Of a stretch of DNA of 12,743 nucleotides, positions 1 through 8,063 are shown one piece after another. The stretch's first letter is position 1, and each line of letters begins with the position of its first letter. The notes under the pieces were generated by a model. That model saw only the letters and a list, made by a program, of their open reading frames with translations. It did no database searches and was not told the origin of the DNA. The translations under genes and the position numbers were made by a program. The stretch is from Acholeplasmatales bacterium. GTDB taxonomy: Bacteria; Bacillota_I; Bacilli_A; Acholeplasmatales; Anaeroplasmataceae. The DNA lies in NCBI GenBank assembly GCA_024681175.1, contig JAILBI010000121.1, positions 1 through 12,743 on the forward strand. The letters are read 5' to 3'.

Positions 1-279
1 GAAGGTGGTATAGTTCTTGTAAATGAGGGCAAGGTTATTGCCTCACTTCCAATGCCTATCGCAGGATTAATGAGTGATAAGGATGGCTATTATGTATCTT
101 ATAAATTAAGTGAAATACATCAAAAAGCTCATAATGTTTTAGGTGTAAGTTGTGATGTTGATCCTATTACAACATTATCATTTATGGCACTACCTGTAAT
201 TCCTGAAATTAAAATTACAGATAAGGGCTTATTTGATGTAAATAGCTTTTGCTTCATTGAAAATGAATATAAGTCTTAA
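1..279 (+). CDS. ade: Adenine deaminase, C-terminal fragment (5' end outside window)
   Basis: Reading from base 1 in frame gives about 92 residues of open frame ending at TAA 277-279, with the start outside the window. Adenine deaminase is a cytosolic metal-dependent amidohydrolase that converts adenine to hypoxanthine and ammonia in purine salvage. The visible part matches the C-terminal end of that family: a GGIVLVNEGKV strand pair, the LPMPIAGLMSD segment, and DPITTLSFMALPVIPEIKIT followed by GLFDV near the end. The metal-binding histidines of the catalytic barrel lie upstream and cannot be checked. A gap of 51 bases separates it from the next gene, so co-transcription is possible but not shown. 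Confidence in the family is high because this C-terminal block is distinctive. Confidence 0.88.
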   Translation, partial: EGGIVLVNEGKVIASLPMPIAGLMSDKDGYYVSYKLSEIHQKAHNVLGVSCDVDPITTLSFMALPVIPEIKITDKGLFDVNSFCFIENEYKS

Positions 280-282
280 TTC

Positions 283-311
283 TTTAAAAAATAATTATAT
301 TTTGATATAAT
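283..311 (+). promoter_or_regulatory. Possible promoter for the kinase-like gene cluster
   Basis: A TATAAT at 306-311 is preceded by TGA at 303-305, which forms an extended -10 (TGN-TATAAT). A poor -35 candidate, TTTAAA at 283-288, lies 17 bases upstream. The predicted start near 318 would fall at the ribosome binding site (AGAGGTGAT, 318-326), leaving a leader of only about 13 bases. In such AT-rich DNA this may be chance, and read-through from the adenine deaminase gene is equally possible. Confidence 0.35.
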
Positions 312-330
312 AAATTTAGAGGTGATCGAT

Positions 331-921
331 ATGAAATATGTTATAACAATTGGTCGTGAATATGGCTCAGGTGGAAGATTCATTGGTAAAATGGTTGCAG
401 AAAAATTAGGCATTGCATTTTATGATAATGAATTATTAATTGAAGCCGCAAAGGAATCTGGCATGAGTGAAACAGTTTTTAAAAATTTCGATGAGAAAAA
501 AGATTCATTCTTTGGTGCTGGTATTGGTATGTATTCCTTTGATATGTCATTATCACAAAAGGTATTTTTAGCACAATTTGATACAATTAAAAATATTGCT
601 GAAAAGGAATCTTGTGTAATTGTAGGAAGATGTGCAGATTATGTATTAAAGGATGATCCTAATTTGTGCTCAATTTTCATTTGTGCACCAATGGCTGACA
701 AGGTTGAGCGTGCAGTTAATTTCTATGGCATAAAGAAAGAAAATGCTGAATCTATGATTGTTAAGCGTGATAAGAAAAGAAAGAGCTATTATAATTTCTA
801 TACTGATAAGGAATGGGGTATGGCTCCTAATTATGATTTATGTATTAATTCTAAAATTGGTATAGATAATTGTGTTAATTTAATTGTTGCATATGTGAAA
901 GAGAGATTTGATCTTGAATAA
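331..921 (+). CDS. Cytidylate kinase-like family protein (P-loop nucleotide kinase fold)
   Basis: This is a 196-residue cytosolic protein of the cytidylate-kinase-like family, a group common in anaerobic Bacillota whose substrate is not established. It starts with a phosphate-binding loop of the form GREYGSGGR (residues 8-16). An IVGRCADYVL segment follows in the middle (about residue 90), and a basic lid-like stretch RDKKRKSYYNFYT lies near residue 146. ATG 331 is chosen because AGAGGTGAT ends about five bases before it; a GTG at 322 lies inside that binding site. The frame ends at TAA 919-921 and overlaps the peptidase gene by 8 bases, so the two are probably translationally coupled. It should not be taken as the canonical CMP kinase Cmk, which carries a different P-loop and lid. 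Confidence 0.8.
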   Translation: MKYVITIGREYGSGGRFIGKMVAEKLGIAFYDNELLIEAAKESGMSETVFKNFDEKKDSFFGAGIGMYSFDMSLSQKVFLAQFDTIKNIAEKESCVIVGRCADYVLKDDPNLCSIFICAPMADKVERAVNFYGIKKENAESMIVKRDKKRKSYYNFYTDKEWGMAPNYDLCINSKIGIDNCVNLIVAYVKERFDLE

Positions 922-1999
922 AGAATTAATTTCTTATTTTGAATTTGTTTTAAAAAAAGGAATAAATATTAATAAGGGGGATACGATTGAGATTATTATC
1001 TCAAGCTATCTCCCTTATTATTTGAATATTTTAAAGGAAGTAATAAATAAATATACTAATGATATTATAATAACCTATACAGATGGAGATTTACTTGAAA
1101 AGGACCTAAAGGAAAAGGGCTGGGAGAAATTTTTAGATGATAGAGTTAATATGTATAAAAGCCTTGTTTTAAAGCATTTTAAAAGATTAACTATTACATC
1201 TCCATTTAATATGCCTATTACAAATACATATGATGTAGAGATGTATAGTAAAAATATATATAGATTATCATTCACAAGAATCTATTTTAGAACACATCCA
1301 CATACTACATTTGCCTTACCTAATAATATGTGGGCTTTAAAATTAGGATTAAGTGAAGCAGAATTATTAAAAAAAATAATTAAATTATCATATAAAGAAA
1401 ATGAATTAAAAAAATACATTAATTATTTAAATGAATTAAATATAGATTATCTACATTATAAAACAGGATTAGGAACTGATTTAAAAATTAAATTAAATGA
1501 TGATTATAAATTTTTAGGACCTAATTTTATAGATAATGATTATGAATCAAATATTCCTTGTCAGGAAATATTTATATCACCCTATAAATATGGAGTAGAT
1601 GGAACATTAATATCATCTAAGCCATTATTTTATAAAAATATATTTGTAAATGCTTATATGTTAATATTTAAGGATGGAGAGCTTGTTTATAACGAAGGCT
1701 TAGATGATTTAATTAAGGATGAATCATTAAAATATGTAGGTGAAATATCCTTAGTTAAGGGTCTAGATCCATTTTGTTATATGACTACATTATTAGATGA
1801 AAATACAGGATGCCATCTAGCGTTAGGTGAAGGATTTACTGAAGGGGTTAAGGATTTAACTAAAATAAACCATTCTATGTATCATATAGATTTAATATTT
1901 GGTACTGATGATATGATAGTAGATGCATATTTAAAGGATGGTAATATTATAAGATTAATAGAAAATAATAAATTTGTTGGAGGAAAAAATGGAAAATAA
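914..1999 (+). CDS. M29-family metallo-aminopeptidase
   Basis: A 361-residue cytosolic protein of the M29 (AmpS/AmpT, thermophilic aminopeptidase) family, whose members remove N-terminal residues with a two-metal centre. All the family's metal-ligand motifs are visible, numbered from TTG 914: Glu218 in CQEIFISP, Glu277 in VGEISLV, His301 in LDENTGCHLALG, and His324 and Asp326 in MYHIDLIFG. Activity is therefore plausible. It is shorter than the usual 400 or so residues, and the first 140 residues are the least conserved part. No ATG fits. TTG 914 lies 8 bases after GAGAG (901-905) and gives an N-terminus of the family type (NKELISYFEF). TTG 908 is the alternative, only 2 bases after the same site. 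The gene overlaps both neighbours, which suggests coupled translation. The physiological substrate is unknown. Confidence 0.85.
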   Translation: MNKELISYFEFVLKKGININKGDTIEIIISSYLPYYLNILKEVINKYTNDIIITYTDGDLLEKDLKEKGWEKFLDDRVNMYKSLVLKHFKRLTITSPFNMPITNTYDVEMYSKNIYRLSFTRIYFRTHPHTTFALPNNMWALKLGLSEAELLKKIIKLSYKENELKKYINYLNELNIDYLHYKTGLGTDLKIKLNDDYKFLGPNFIDNDYESNIPCQEIFISPYKYGVDGTLISSKPLFYKNIFVNAYMLIFKDGELVYNEGLDDLIKDESLKYVGEISLVKGLDPFCYMTTLLDENTGCHLALGEGFTEGVKDLTKINHSMYHIDLIFGTDDMIVDAYLKDGNIIRLIENNKFVGGKNGK

Positions 2000-2426
2000 A
2001 AAAATTATTGATCATGGTGTTCATGTAATAGCTTATATTAAGAATAATAAAAAATATGCGATGACATGTGCATGGAGTATGCTTTGTGATTATGATAAGA
2101 TTTTAATGCTATTAGGAAGCCAAAGTGTAACAGGTAAAAATCTTAAAAAGGGTGATGTTGTAGGATTTTCTGCATTATCATGTGATCAAGTATTTGAAGC
2201 AATGGCTATTGGAGATAAGCATTCAGATGATGTAGATAAGCTTGATGGTATTAAAATTAATATTGATGGCTCTGCAATAACTATTGCGGATGCATCAAGT
2301 GAATCTATTTGTGTAGTAGAAGATATATTACATTTAAATGGAATTGAAAATGATAATTTAGTTTATTTAAAAATTAAATCATGTAAAGATAATAATGATA
2401 ATTTCTTACATATGAGTGATCTTTAA
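1989..2426 (+). CDS. Flavin reductase-like (FMN-binding split barrel) protein
   Basis: A 145-residue protein resembling the flavin reductase / flavoredoxin split-barrel family, which binds FMN and passes electrons from NAD(P)H or a protein partner. Supporting features are the HGVHVIAYIKNNKKYAMTCAW strand and substrate loop near the N-terminus, then DKILMLLGSQSVTGKNLKKG (about residues 36-55), where family members bind flavin, and an IGDKHSDDVDKLDG segment near residue 73. ATG 1989 is chosen because GGAGG at 1979-1983 stands five bases before it; in-frame TTG codons at 1974 and 1977 lie upstream of or inside that site. The gene overlaps the peptidase gene by 11 bases and its TAA shares one base with the next ATG. 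The redox partner cannot be inferred. I am confident of the fold family, less so of catalysis. Confidence 0.75.
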   Translation: MENKKIIDHGVHVIAYIKNNKKYAMTCAWSMLCDYDKILMLLGSQSVTGKNLKKGDVVGFSALSCDQVFEAMAIGDKHSDDVDKLDGIKINIDGSAITIADASSESICVVEDILHLNGIENDNLVYLKIKSCKDNNDNFLHMSDL

Positions 2427-2749
2427 TGTATACAATAGATTTACATAATTTTACTACTTATAGTGCTATAGCTAATTTAGATAAATATTTATCATTTGGA
2501 AGAAAAGAAAAAGATAGATTAATTAAATTTATCACTGGCTATGGTAAAAATACTGGTAGTCATAAAATAAAGACAGTCTTATTAAATAAATTAGAAGAAT
2601 ATAAATTAAATAAAAAAATAAAAGATTATCTAGATGGTAGTAATAATGATATGTTTAAAGAACAATATCATAAATTTCTAGGCAAAAATGTAATTCCTGA
2701 AGGTGAAAGAACTAAAGCAAATTCAGGAATTATTTATGTTTTTGTATGA
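2426..2749 (+). CDS. Small Smr-like domain protein
   Basis: A 107-residue protein that starts in a TAATG overlap with the preceding gene and ends at TGA 2747-2749. The N-terminal pattern IDLHNFTTYSAIANLDKYL, followed by a strand and a glycine turn (FITGYGKNTGSHKIK, about residues 36-50) and a helix (VLLNKLEEYK), follows the Smr domain found at the C-terminus of MutS2 and in stand-alone proteins. In that family the domain binds or nicks nucleic acid, or acts in ribosome rescue. Here the usual HGxGxG is changed to GYGKNTG, and roughly 30 residues (KDYLDGS to IPEGERT) are inserted before the final strand SGIIYVFV. The first His (LDLHG-type position) is kept, in DLHN. It is the last gene of the cluster. 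A nuclease role is not claimed. Confidence 0.6.
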   Translation: MYTIDLHNFTTYSAIANLDKYLSFGRKEKDRLIKFITGYGKNTGSHKIKTVLLNKLEEYKLNKKIKDYLDGSNNDMFKEQYHKFLGKNVIPEGERTKANSGIIYVFV

Positions 2750-2757
2750 TAAAATAA

Positions 2758-2771
2758 ATAAAACGTTTTCA
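2758..2771 (+). promoter_or_regulatory. Weak cre-like (CcpA) site
   Basis: The stretch ATAAAACGTTTTCA matches 12 of 14 positions of the cre consensus TGWNANCGNTNWCA, with a perfect right half and the palindrome AAAACGTTTT at its centre. It lies about 180 bases upstream of the predicted ilvN transcription start. In Bacillus subtilis CcpA binds upstream of the ilv-leu operon and raises its expression, so the position is plausible. The match is weak on the left, and AT-rich DNA yields such hits by chance. Confidence 0.25.
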
Positions 2772-2790
2772 AAGAAATGAATAAAATTTT

Positions 2791-2807
2791 AAAAATACAA
2801 TATTTTT
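2791..2807 (+). repeat. A/T-only inverted repeat after the upstream cluster
   Basis: AAAAATA (2791-2797) and TATTTTT (2801-2807) form a 7-bp stem around CAA. It lies about 40 bases after the Smr-like gene and could help end that transcript, but a stem without a single G-C pair is weak. The rest of 2750-2911 holds no stronger terminator that I can see. Confidence 0.3.
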
Positions 2808-2911
2808 CTAAAAAACTGAAATTATATTCGAACTTTTTAAGAAAATGTGAAATATTATTTTTAGTATCTCAAAAATCAATAAATTCTATTCAATTCAAGA
2901 ACTTTTTATCG

Positions 2912-2940
2912 TTGACTTTTTGTTGATATTTTAATATAAT
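2912..2940 (+). promoter_or_regulatory. Sigma-A promoter of the branched-chain amino acid operon
   Basis: TTGACT (2912-2917) and TATAAT (2935-2940) are separated by exactly 17 bases, so five of six and six of six consensus bases match. Transcription should start near 2947, giving a leader of about 65 bases before ilvN. It is the only strong promoter pair between the upstream cluster and ilvN, and the long intergenic gap supports it as the operon's main promoter. Confidence 0.85.
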
Positions 2941-2947
2941 GAATGAA

Positions 2948-2962
2948 AATTTTCTTAAAAAA
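2948..2962 (+). promoter_or_regulatory. CodY-like box at the operon transcription start
   Basis: AATTTTCTTAAAAAA matches 12 of 15 bases of the CodY consensus AATTTTCWGAAAATT, with mismatches at positions 9, 14 and 15. It lies directly downstream of the -10 hexamer and over the predicted start, where a bound repressor would block transcription. CodY senses branched-chain amino acids and represses ilv-leu operons in many Bacillota, so site and operon fit. A second, poorer match (11 of 15) is at 2833-2847. Local A/T richness limits confidence, and no codY gene is in the window. Confidence 0.38.
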
Positions 2963-3013
2963 TTATGGTTTTACCGATTATTCGGGTTTACGTAATTGGA
3001 AAGGGGCAATAAT

Positions 3014-3523
3014 ATGGCTAAACATACATTGTCAGTATTAGTAAATAACCACATGGGCGTATTATCTAGAGTATCTGGATTATTCTCAAGAAGAGGCTTC
3101 TCAATTGAGACTATATCATCTGGTACAACAGAAGATAAGACACTTGCGAGAATGACTATCGTTGTTGCATGCGATGATGAAGAATTTGATCAAATCAAAA
3201 ATCAGCTTGCGAAGCTTGTAGATGTTGTTAAAATTTCTGAATGCTTCCCTGATACATCTGTTCAAAGAGAATTATGTCTTGTAAAAATCGATTGTCCAAT
3301 TGACAAGCGTTCACAAATTCTAGAGATTGCAAATATCTTTAGAGCACATGTAGTAGATGTTACTGATAACACAATAATTATGGAGGCTACAGGAACAAGA
3401 ACAAAGATTTCAGCCCTCATAAAGATGTTAGATCCTTATGGTTTAAGAGAAATCATAAGAACAGGCACAGTTGCTCTTGATAGAGGAGCAAGTGAGCTAA
3501 AGAGTGATTCACTTGATGATTAA
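3014..3523 (+). CDS. ilvN: Acetolactate synthase, small (regulatory) subunit
   Basis: A 169-residue protein, close to the usual 160-170 for this subunit. It binds the catalytic subunit IlvB and carries the valine feedback site of acetolactate synthase, the first common enzyme of valine and isoleucine synthesis. An N-terminal ACT domain (about residues 3-77) shows NHMGVLSRVSGLFSRRGFSI and the strand ARMTIVVA. The C-terminal half has the family's RELCLVKID strand and the MEATGT and LDPYGLREIIRTG segments. ATG 3014 is chosen because AAAGGGG (3000-3006) stands seven bases before it; an in-frame TTG at 2996 lies upstream of that site. It is the first gene of the operon, yet its partner ilvB is the last, more than 7 kb away. 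The symbol ilvH is also used for this family. Confidence 0.95.
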   Translation: MAKHTLSVLVNNHMGVLSRVSGLFSRRGFSIETISSGTTEDKTLARMTIVVACDDEEFDQIKNQLAKLVDVVKISECFPDTSVQRELCLVKIDCPIDKRSQILEIANIFRAHVVDVTDNTIIMEATGTRTKISALIKMLDPYGLREIIRTGTVALDRGASELKSDSLDD

Positions 3524-3542
3524 TTAATAATATTATATATAA

Positions 3543-4610
<1,068 letters not shown>

Positions 4611-4625
4611 TTTTTGTATATATGT

Positions 4626-4660
4626 TTCAAAGGCGGAATAAATTCTTTTCCGCTTTTGAA
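4626..4660 (+). terminator. Hairpin between ilvC and cimA, possible attenuator or processing site
   Basis: TTCAAAGGCGGAA (4626-4638) pairs with TTCCGCTTTTGAA (4648-4660) over 13 positions, all matched except one G-T wobble, around a 9-base loop. The core GCGGAA/TTCCGC stem is followed by TTTTGAACTTT, a broken T-tract. This looks like a weak intrinsic terminator or a transcript-stabilising or cleavage structure. It lies 15 bases after the ilvC stop and 22 bases before the cimA start codon. It could reduce expression of cimA-leuCDB-ilvDB relative to ilvN-ilvC. I see no second promoter after it. Confidence 0.55.
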
Positions 4661-4682
4661 CTTTAATTAAGGAGATGTTTTT

Positions 4683-6248
4683 GTGCGCGTAAAAATCTTT
4701 GATTCAACACTAAGAGATGGAGCACAGGCTGAAGGAATCAGCTTTCTTGTGAACGATAAATTGAAAATTGCTCAGGCACTTGATGACCTTGGAATTGACT
4801 TTATCGAGGCAGGAAATCCCGGTTCAAACAAAAAGGATTTAGACTTCTTTAAGGAAGCATCTAATATTAGCTTTAAGCATTCAAAGCTTGTAGCATTCGG
4901 TTCTACAAGAAGACATAATATTCTTTGCAAGAATGATGAAAATTTAAATGCTTTGCTTGAAGCGGGAACAGAATATGTTTGTATATTCGGAAAATCATCA
5001 TCTTTCCATGTTGAAAAAATAATCAACACTACATTGGAAGAAAATTTATCAATGATTAGTGATTCAATTAAATATTTAAAATCAATGGGTAAGAAGGTCT
5101 TTTTCGACGCTGAACACTTCTTTGATGGTTACAAGGTTAATAGAGATTATGCTATTAAGACATTAAAGGCAGCACAAGATGCTGGTGCTGAAACTATCAT
5201 TTTATGTGACACAAACGGAGGCATCTTCCCTGATGAATTAGTTGAAATATTAGCTGATGTAAAAGCTAATATTAAAACAGAATTAGGAATTCATACTCAT
5301 AACGATGGTGGTATGGCTGTCTCATTATCAATACTTGCGGTAATGAATGGCTGTAGTCAAATTCAAGGTACCTTACTTGGATATGGTGAAAGATGTGGTA
5401 ATGCAAATTTATCAACAATCATTCCAAATCTTGAATTAAAAAAGAAAATTAAATGCTTACCTGATGGTAACATTTCAAAATTAACACCAATATCAAGATA
5501 TGTTGCAGAAATATCTAATTTTAAATTAGGTAATAATTTACCATATGTTGGTGAATATGCATTTGCACATAAGGCAGGAATGCATATTGATGGTGTTTAT
5601 AAGGATTCTAAATCATTTGAGCATGTTAATCCTGATTGTGTAGGAAATGAAAGAAAGTTCTTAATAAGTGAGGTTGCAGGAAAATCAACTGTTCTTGCAA
5701 AGCTTAATAAGATTTATCCTGATATTGCTAAAAATGATCCTAGAGTTTCATTAATAGTAGATGAAATTAAGAATTTAGAATATAAAGGATATCAATTTGA
5801 AGGTGCTGATGCATCATTTGAATTAATAGCTCATAAGGCTCTTGGTTCATTTAAGCCTTTCTTCGAGGTGAAGAATTTTAGAATTCTTGGAGAAGGACCA
5901 AGAAATGATGATAAGAGTGCCTCAGCCGTTATTGATGTGATGGTTGGAAATGAAGAAGAAATTACAGGAGCAATTGGAAATGGTCCTGTCGATGCTTTAA
6001 ATAAGGCATTAAGAAAAGCTATTGGTAAATTCTATCCAAAGCTAAATGAAGTATCATTAGCTGATTATAAGGTACGTATTTTAGATGGAAAAGAATCAGC
6101 TACAGCAGCGATGACAAGAGTTATCATCGAATCAACTGATGGAAAGAATAGTTGGAGTACTGTAGGAGTTTCAAGAGATATTATTGAAGCATCCTTCAAG
6201 GCTTTAATTGATTCAATAGAATATAAATTATTTAAGGAGAATAAATAA
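4683..6248 (+). CDS. cimA: Citramalate synthase
   Basis: A 521-residue acyl-CoA condensing enzyme, the usual length for this family. It joins pyruvate and acetyl-CoA into (R)-citramalate, the entry to the threonine-independent isoleucine route. The N-terminal TIM barrel carries [16 protein letters not shown] (Arg11 and Asp12), [17 protein letters not shown], the metal motif HTHND (His204, His206) and [11 protein letters not shown]. The C-terminal LeuA-type regulatory domain spans roughly residues 385-517. The [11 protein letters not shown] and AGNPGSN wording marks the citramalate subgroup rather than 2-isopropylmalate synthase, which usually reads RDGEQ. The start is GTG 4683, eight bases after AAGGAG (4669-4674). 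It is followed by leuC, leuD and leuB, the exact genes needed to take citramalate to 2-oxobutyrate. Leucine codon choice changes within the gene. Substrate range would need assay to exclude 2-ketoisovalerate. Confidence 0.92.
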   Translation: MRVKIFDSTLRDGAQAEGISFLVNDKLKIAQALDDLGIDFIEAGNPGSNKKDLDFFKEASNISFKHSKLVAFGSTRRHNILCKNDENLNALLEAGTEYVCIFGKSSSFHVEKIINTTLEENLSMISDSIKYLKSMGKKVFFDAEHFFDGYKVNRDYAIKTLKAAQDAGAETIILCDTNGGIFPDELVEILADVKANIKTELGIHTHNDGGMAVSLSILAVMNGCSQIQGTLLGYGERCGNANLSTIIPNLELKKKIKCLPDGNISKLTPISRYVAEISNFKLGNNLPYVGEYAFAHKAGMHIDGVYKDSKSFEHVNPDCVGNERKFLISEVAGKSTVLAKLNKIYPDIAKNDPRVSLIVDEIKNLEYKGYQFEGADASFELIAHKALGSFKPFFEVKNFRILGEGPRNDDKSASAVIDVMVGNEEEITGAIGNGPVDALNKALRKAIGKFYPKLNEVSLADYKVRILDGKESATAAMTRVIIESTDGKNSWSTVGVSRDIIEASFKALIDSIEYKLFKENK

Positions 6249-6250
6249 AT

Positions 6251-7528
6251 ATGGGAATGACAATGAGCCAAAAGATTTTAGCAGCACATGCTGGCTTAGA
6301 ATCTGTTAAGGCAGGACAATTAATCGAAGCTAAGCTTGACTTAGTTCATGGTAATGATATTACAACTCCAGTTGCAATAAAGGAATTTAACAAAATTGGT
6401 GTTGATGGTGTATTTGATAAGGATAAGGTAGTTATCGTACCAGATCACTTCACTCCAAATAAGGATATAAAATCAGCAGAACAATGCAAATTTATTAGAG
6501 AATTTGCTCATTCTAAGGATATTCATAACTATTTTGAAGTTGGTCAAATGGGTATTGAGCATGCTATTATTCCTGAAAAGGGCTTAGTAGTATCTGGTGA
6601 CCTTACAATTGGTGCTGACTCTCACACTTGTACATATGGTGCACTTGGTGCATTCTCTACAGGTGTAGGTTCAACTGATATGGGTGTTGGTATGGCAACT
6701 GGTAAGGCATGGTTCAAGGTACCTAGCGCTTTAAAATTTAATTTAACTGGTAAGCCAGCATTTGGTATTTCAGGAAAAGATGTAATTTTACACATCATTG
6801 GTATGATTGGTGTAGATGGTGCATTATATAAATCTATGGAATTCTCTGGTGATGGTTTAAAATATTTATCTATGGATTCTAGATTCTCAATGGCTAACAT
6901 GGCTATTGAAGCTGGTGCAAAGAATGGTATCTTTGCAGTAGATGAGCAAACACTTGCTTATTGCAAAGAGCATTCATTAAAGAAGCCAGTTGTATATGAA
7001 GCAGATGCAGATGCAGAATATGATAAGGTATTTGATATTGACTTATCAAAGATTAAACCAACAGTTGCATTCCCTCATTTACCAGAAAATGCTCATACAG
7101 TAGATGAAGATGTATGTAAGAAAACTACTATTGACCAAGTTGTAATTGGTTCATGTACAAATGGTAGAATGGAAGATTTAAGAATTGCAAGAGATATCTT
7201 AAAGGGTAAGAAGGTAAACAAAAACGTTCGTTGTATTGTATTACCTGGTACACAAAAGATTTATCTTCAAGCAATTGTTGAAGGAATCGTTCAAGATTTA
7301 GTTGAAGCTGGCTGTGCATTCTCAACTCCAACTTGTGGTCCATGTCTTGGCGGACATATGGGTATTTTAGCTGCAGGTGAAAGATGTGTATCTACAACTA
7401 ACAGAAATTTCGTTGGTCGTATGGGTCACGTTGATAGTGAAGTATATTTAGCTTCACCAGCTACAGCAGCTGCATCAGCAATCGCAGGCTATATTGCTGA
7501 TCCAAGAGATTATATGGAGGAAAAATAA
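6251..7528 (+). CDS. leuC: 3-isopropylmalate / citramalate dehydratase, large subunit
   Basis: A 425-residue aconitase-superfamily large subunit, of the shorter bacterial-archaeal LeuC type (about 420) rather than the 465-residue E. coli type. With LeuD it moves a hydroxyl group between carbons through a dehydrated intermediate. In leucine synthesis the substrate is 2-isopropylmalate; in the citramalate route it is citramalate. The three cysteines that hold the [4Fe-4S] cluster are Cys302 (GSCTNGR) and Cys362 and Cys365 (TCGPCLGG). [26 protein letters not shown] and GVGSTDM are typical active-site segments. ATG 6251 lies ten bases after AAGGAGA (6234-6240), which sits inside the end of cimA; only two bases separate the two frames. 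Other in-frame ATGs at 6257 and 6263 are further from the binding site. Confidence 0.95.
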   Translation: MGMTMSQKILAAHAGLESVKAGQLIEAKLDLVHGNDITTPVAIKEFNKIGVDGVFDKDKVVIVPDHFTPNKDIKSAEQCKFIREFAHSKDIHNYFEVGQMGIEHAIIPEKGLVVSGDLTIGADSHTCTYGALGAFSTGVGSTDMGVGMATGKAWFKVPSALKFNLTGKPAFGISGKDVILHIIGMIGVDGALYKSMEFSGDGLKYLSMDSRFSMANMAIEAGAKNGIFAVDEQTLAYCKEHSLKKPVVYEADADAEYDKVFDIDLSKIKPTVAFPHLPENAHTVDEDVCKKTTIDQVVIGSCTNGRMEDLRIARDILKGKKVNKNVRCIVLPGTQKIYLQAIVEGIVQDLVEAGCAFSTPTCGPCLGGHMGILAAGERCVSTTNRNFVGRMGHVDSEVYLASPATAAASAIAGYIADPRDYMEEK

Positions 7529-7530
7529 TA

Positions 7531-8046
7531 ATGAACGCAAAGGGTACAGTTTTAAAATATGGTTCTGACATCGATACAGATGTTATTATTCCAGCTAGAT
7601 ATTTAAATACATCAGATCCAAAGGAATTAGCTTCTCACTGTATGGAAGATTCTAAGCAAGATATTAATGCGGGTAAGAAGCCTTTCGCTCAAAGAGTTAA
7701 GGTTGGCGACATTTTAGTTGCTGATAAGAACTTTGGCTGTGGTTCATCAAGAGAGCATGCTCCACTTGCTATTAAGACTTGTGGTGTATCATGTGTTATT
7801 GCTAAGACATTCGCAAGAATTTTCTATAGAAATTCAATCAACATTGGTTTACCAATTATGGAATGTCCTGAAGCAGTTGATGATATTAAAGATGGTGATG
7901 TTGTTTCAGTTGATTTCAATAGCGGTGTAATCGTTAATGAAACTACTGGTCATAAATTCCAAGCAGCACCATTCCCACCATTTATGCAAAACATTATTGC
8001 TCAAGGTGGCTTAATTAATAAAATTAAAAATGAATTAAAGAAATAA
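7531..8046 (+). CDS. leuD: 3-isopropylmalate / citramalate dehydratase, small subunit
   Basis: A 171-residue swivel-domain subunit, the usual length, which closes over LeuC and provides substrate-binding residues. It shows the family's [16 protein letters not shown] near the N-terminus, [13 protein letters not shown] (about residues 69-81) and [18 protein letters not shown]. The substrate-recognition loop after the Tyr-Leu pair reads YLNT (residues 24-27). Since the neighbouring cimA implies a small methyl-bearing substrate and leucine synthesis a bulky one, the enzyme may handle both; this is inference. GGAGG at 7516-7520, inside the end of leuC, lies ten bases before ATG 7531, and only two bases separate the frames, so the two subunits are almost certainly made together. 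Confidence 0.95.
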   Translation: MNAKGTVLKYGSDIDTDVIIPARYLNTSDPKELASHCMEDSKQDINAGKKPFAQRVKVGDILVADKNFGCGSSREHAPLAIKTCGVSCVIAKTFARIFYRNSINIGLPIMECPEAVDDIKDGDVVSVDFNSGVIVNETTGHKFQAAPFPPFMQNIIAQGGLINKIKNELKK

Positions 8047-8063
8047 TTTAAGGAGATATAAAA

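Noticed and set aside
322..330. GTG 322 as the start of the kinase-like gene
   Set aside because: It lies inside the AGAGGTGAT binding site that serves ATG 331.
1974..1988. TTG 1974 as the start of the flavin reductase-like gene
   Set aside because: GGAGG at 1979-1983 is positioned for ATG 1989, and the added residues match nothing in the family.
2941..3013. T-box or other known riboswitch before ilvN
   Set aside because: The leader is only about 65 bases and has no AGGGTGGNACCGCG-type T-box sequence or paired terminator and antiterminator.
2996..3013. TTG 2996 as the start of ilvN
   Set aside because: It lies upstream of the AAAGGGG binding site; ATG 3014 has correct spacing and gives the family's usual N-terminus.
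2943..3041. A 32-codon frame starting MKIFLKNYGF that runs into the start of ilvN, reminiscent of an ilv leader peptide
   Set aside because: Its ATG lies three bases after the -10 hexamer and upstream of the predicted transcription start, it has no ribosome binding site, and it lacks a run of Leu, Val or Ile codons.
6622..6900. A 92-codon minus-strand frame inside leuC, and similar minus-strand frames inside ilvC, cimA, ilvD and the M29 gene
   Set aside because: They lie antisense to well-conserved genes, resemble no family and have no convincing start signals.
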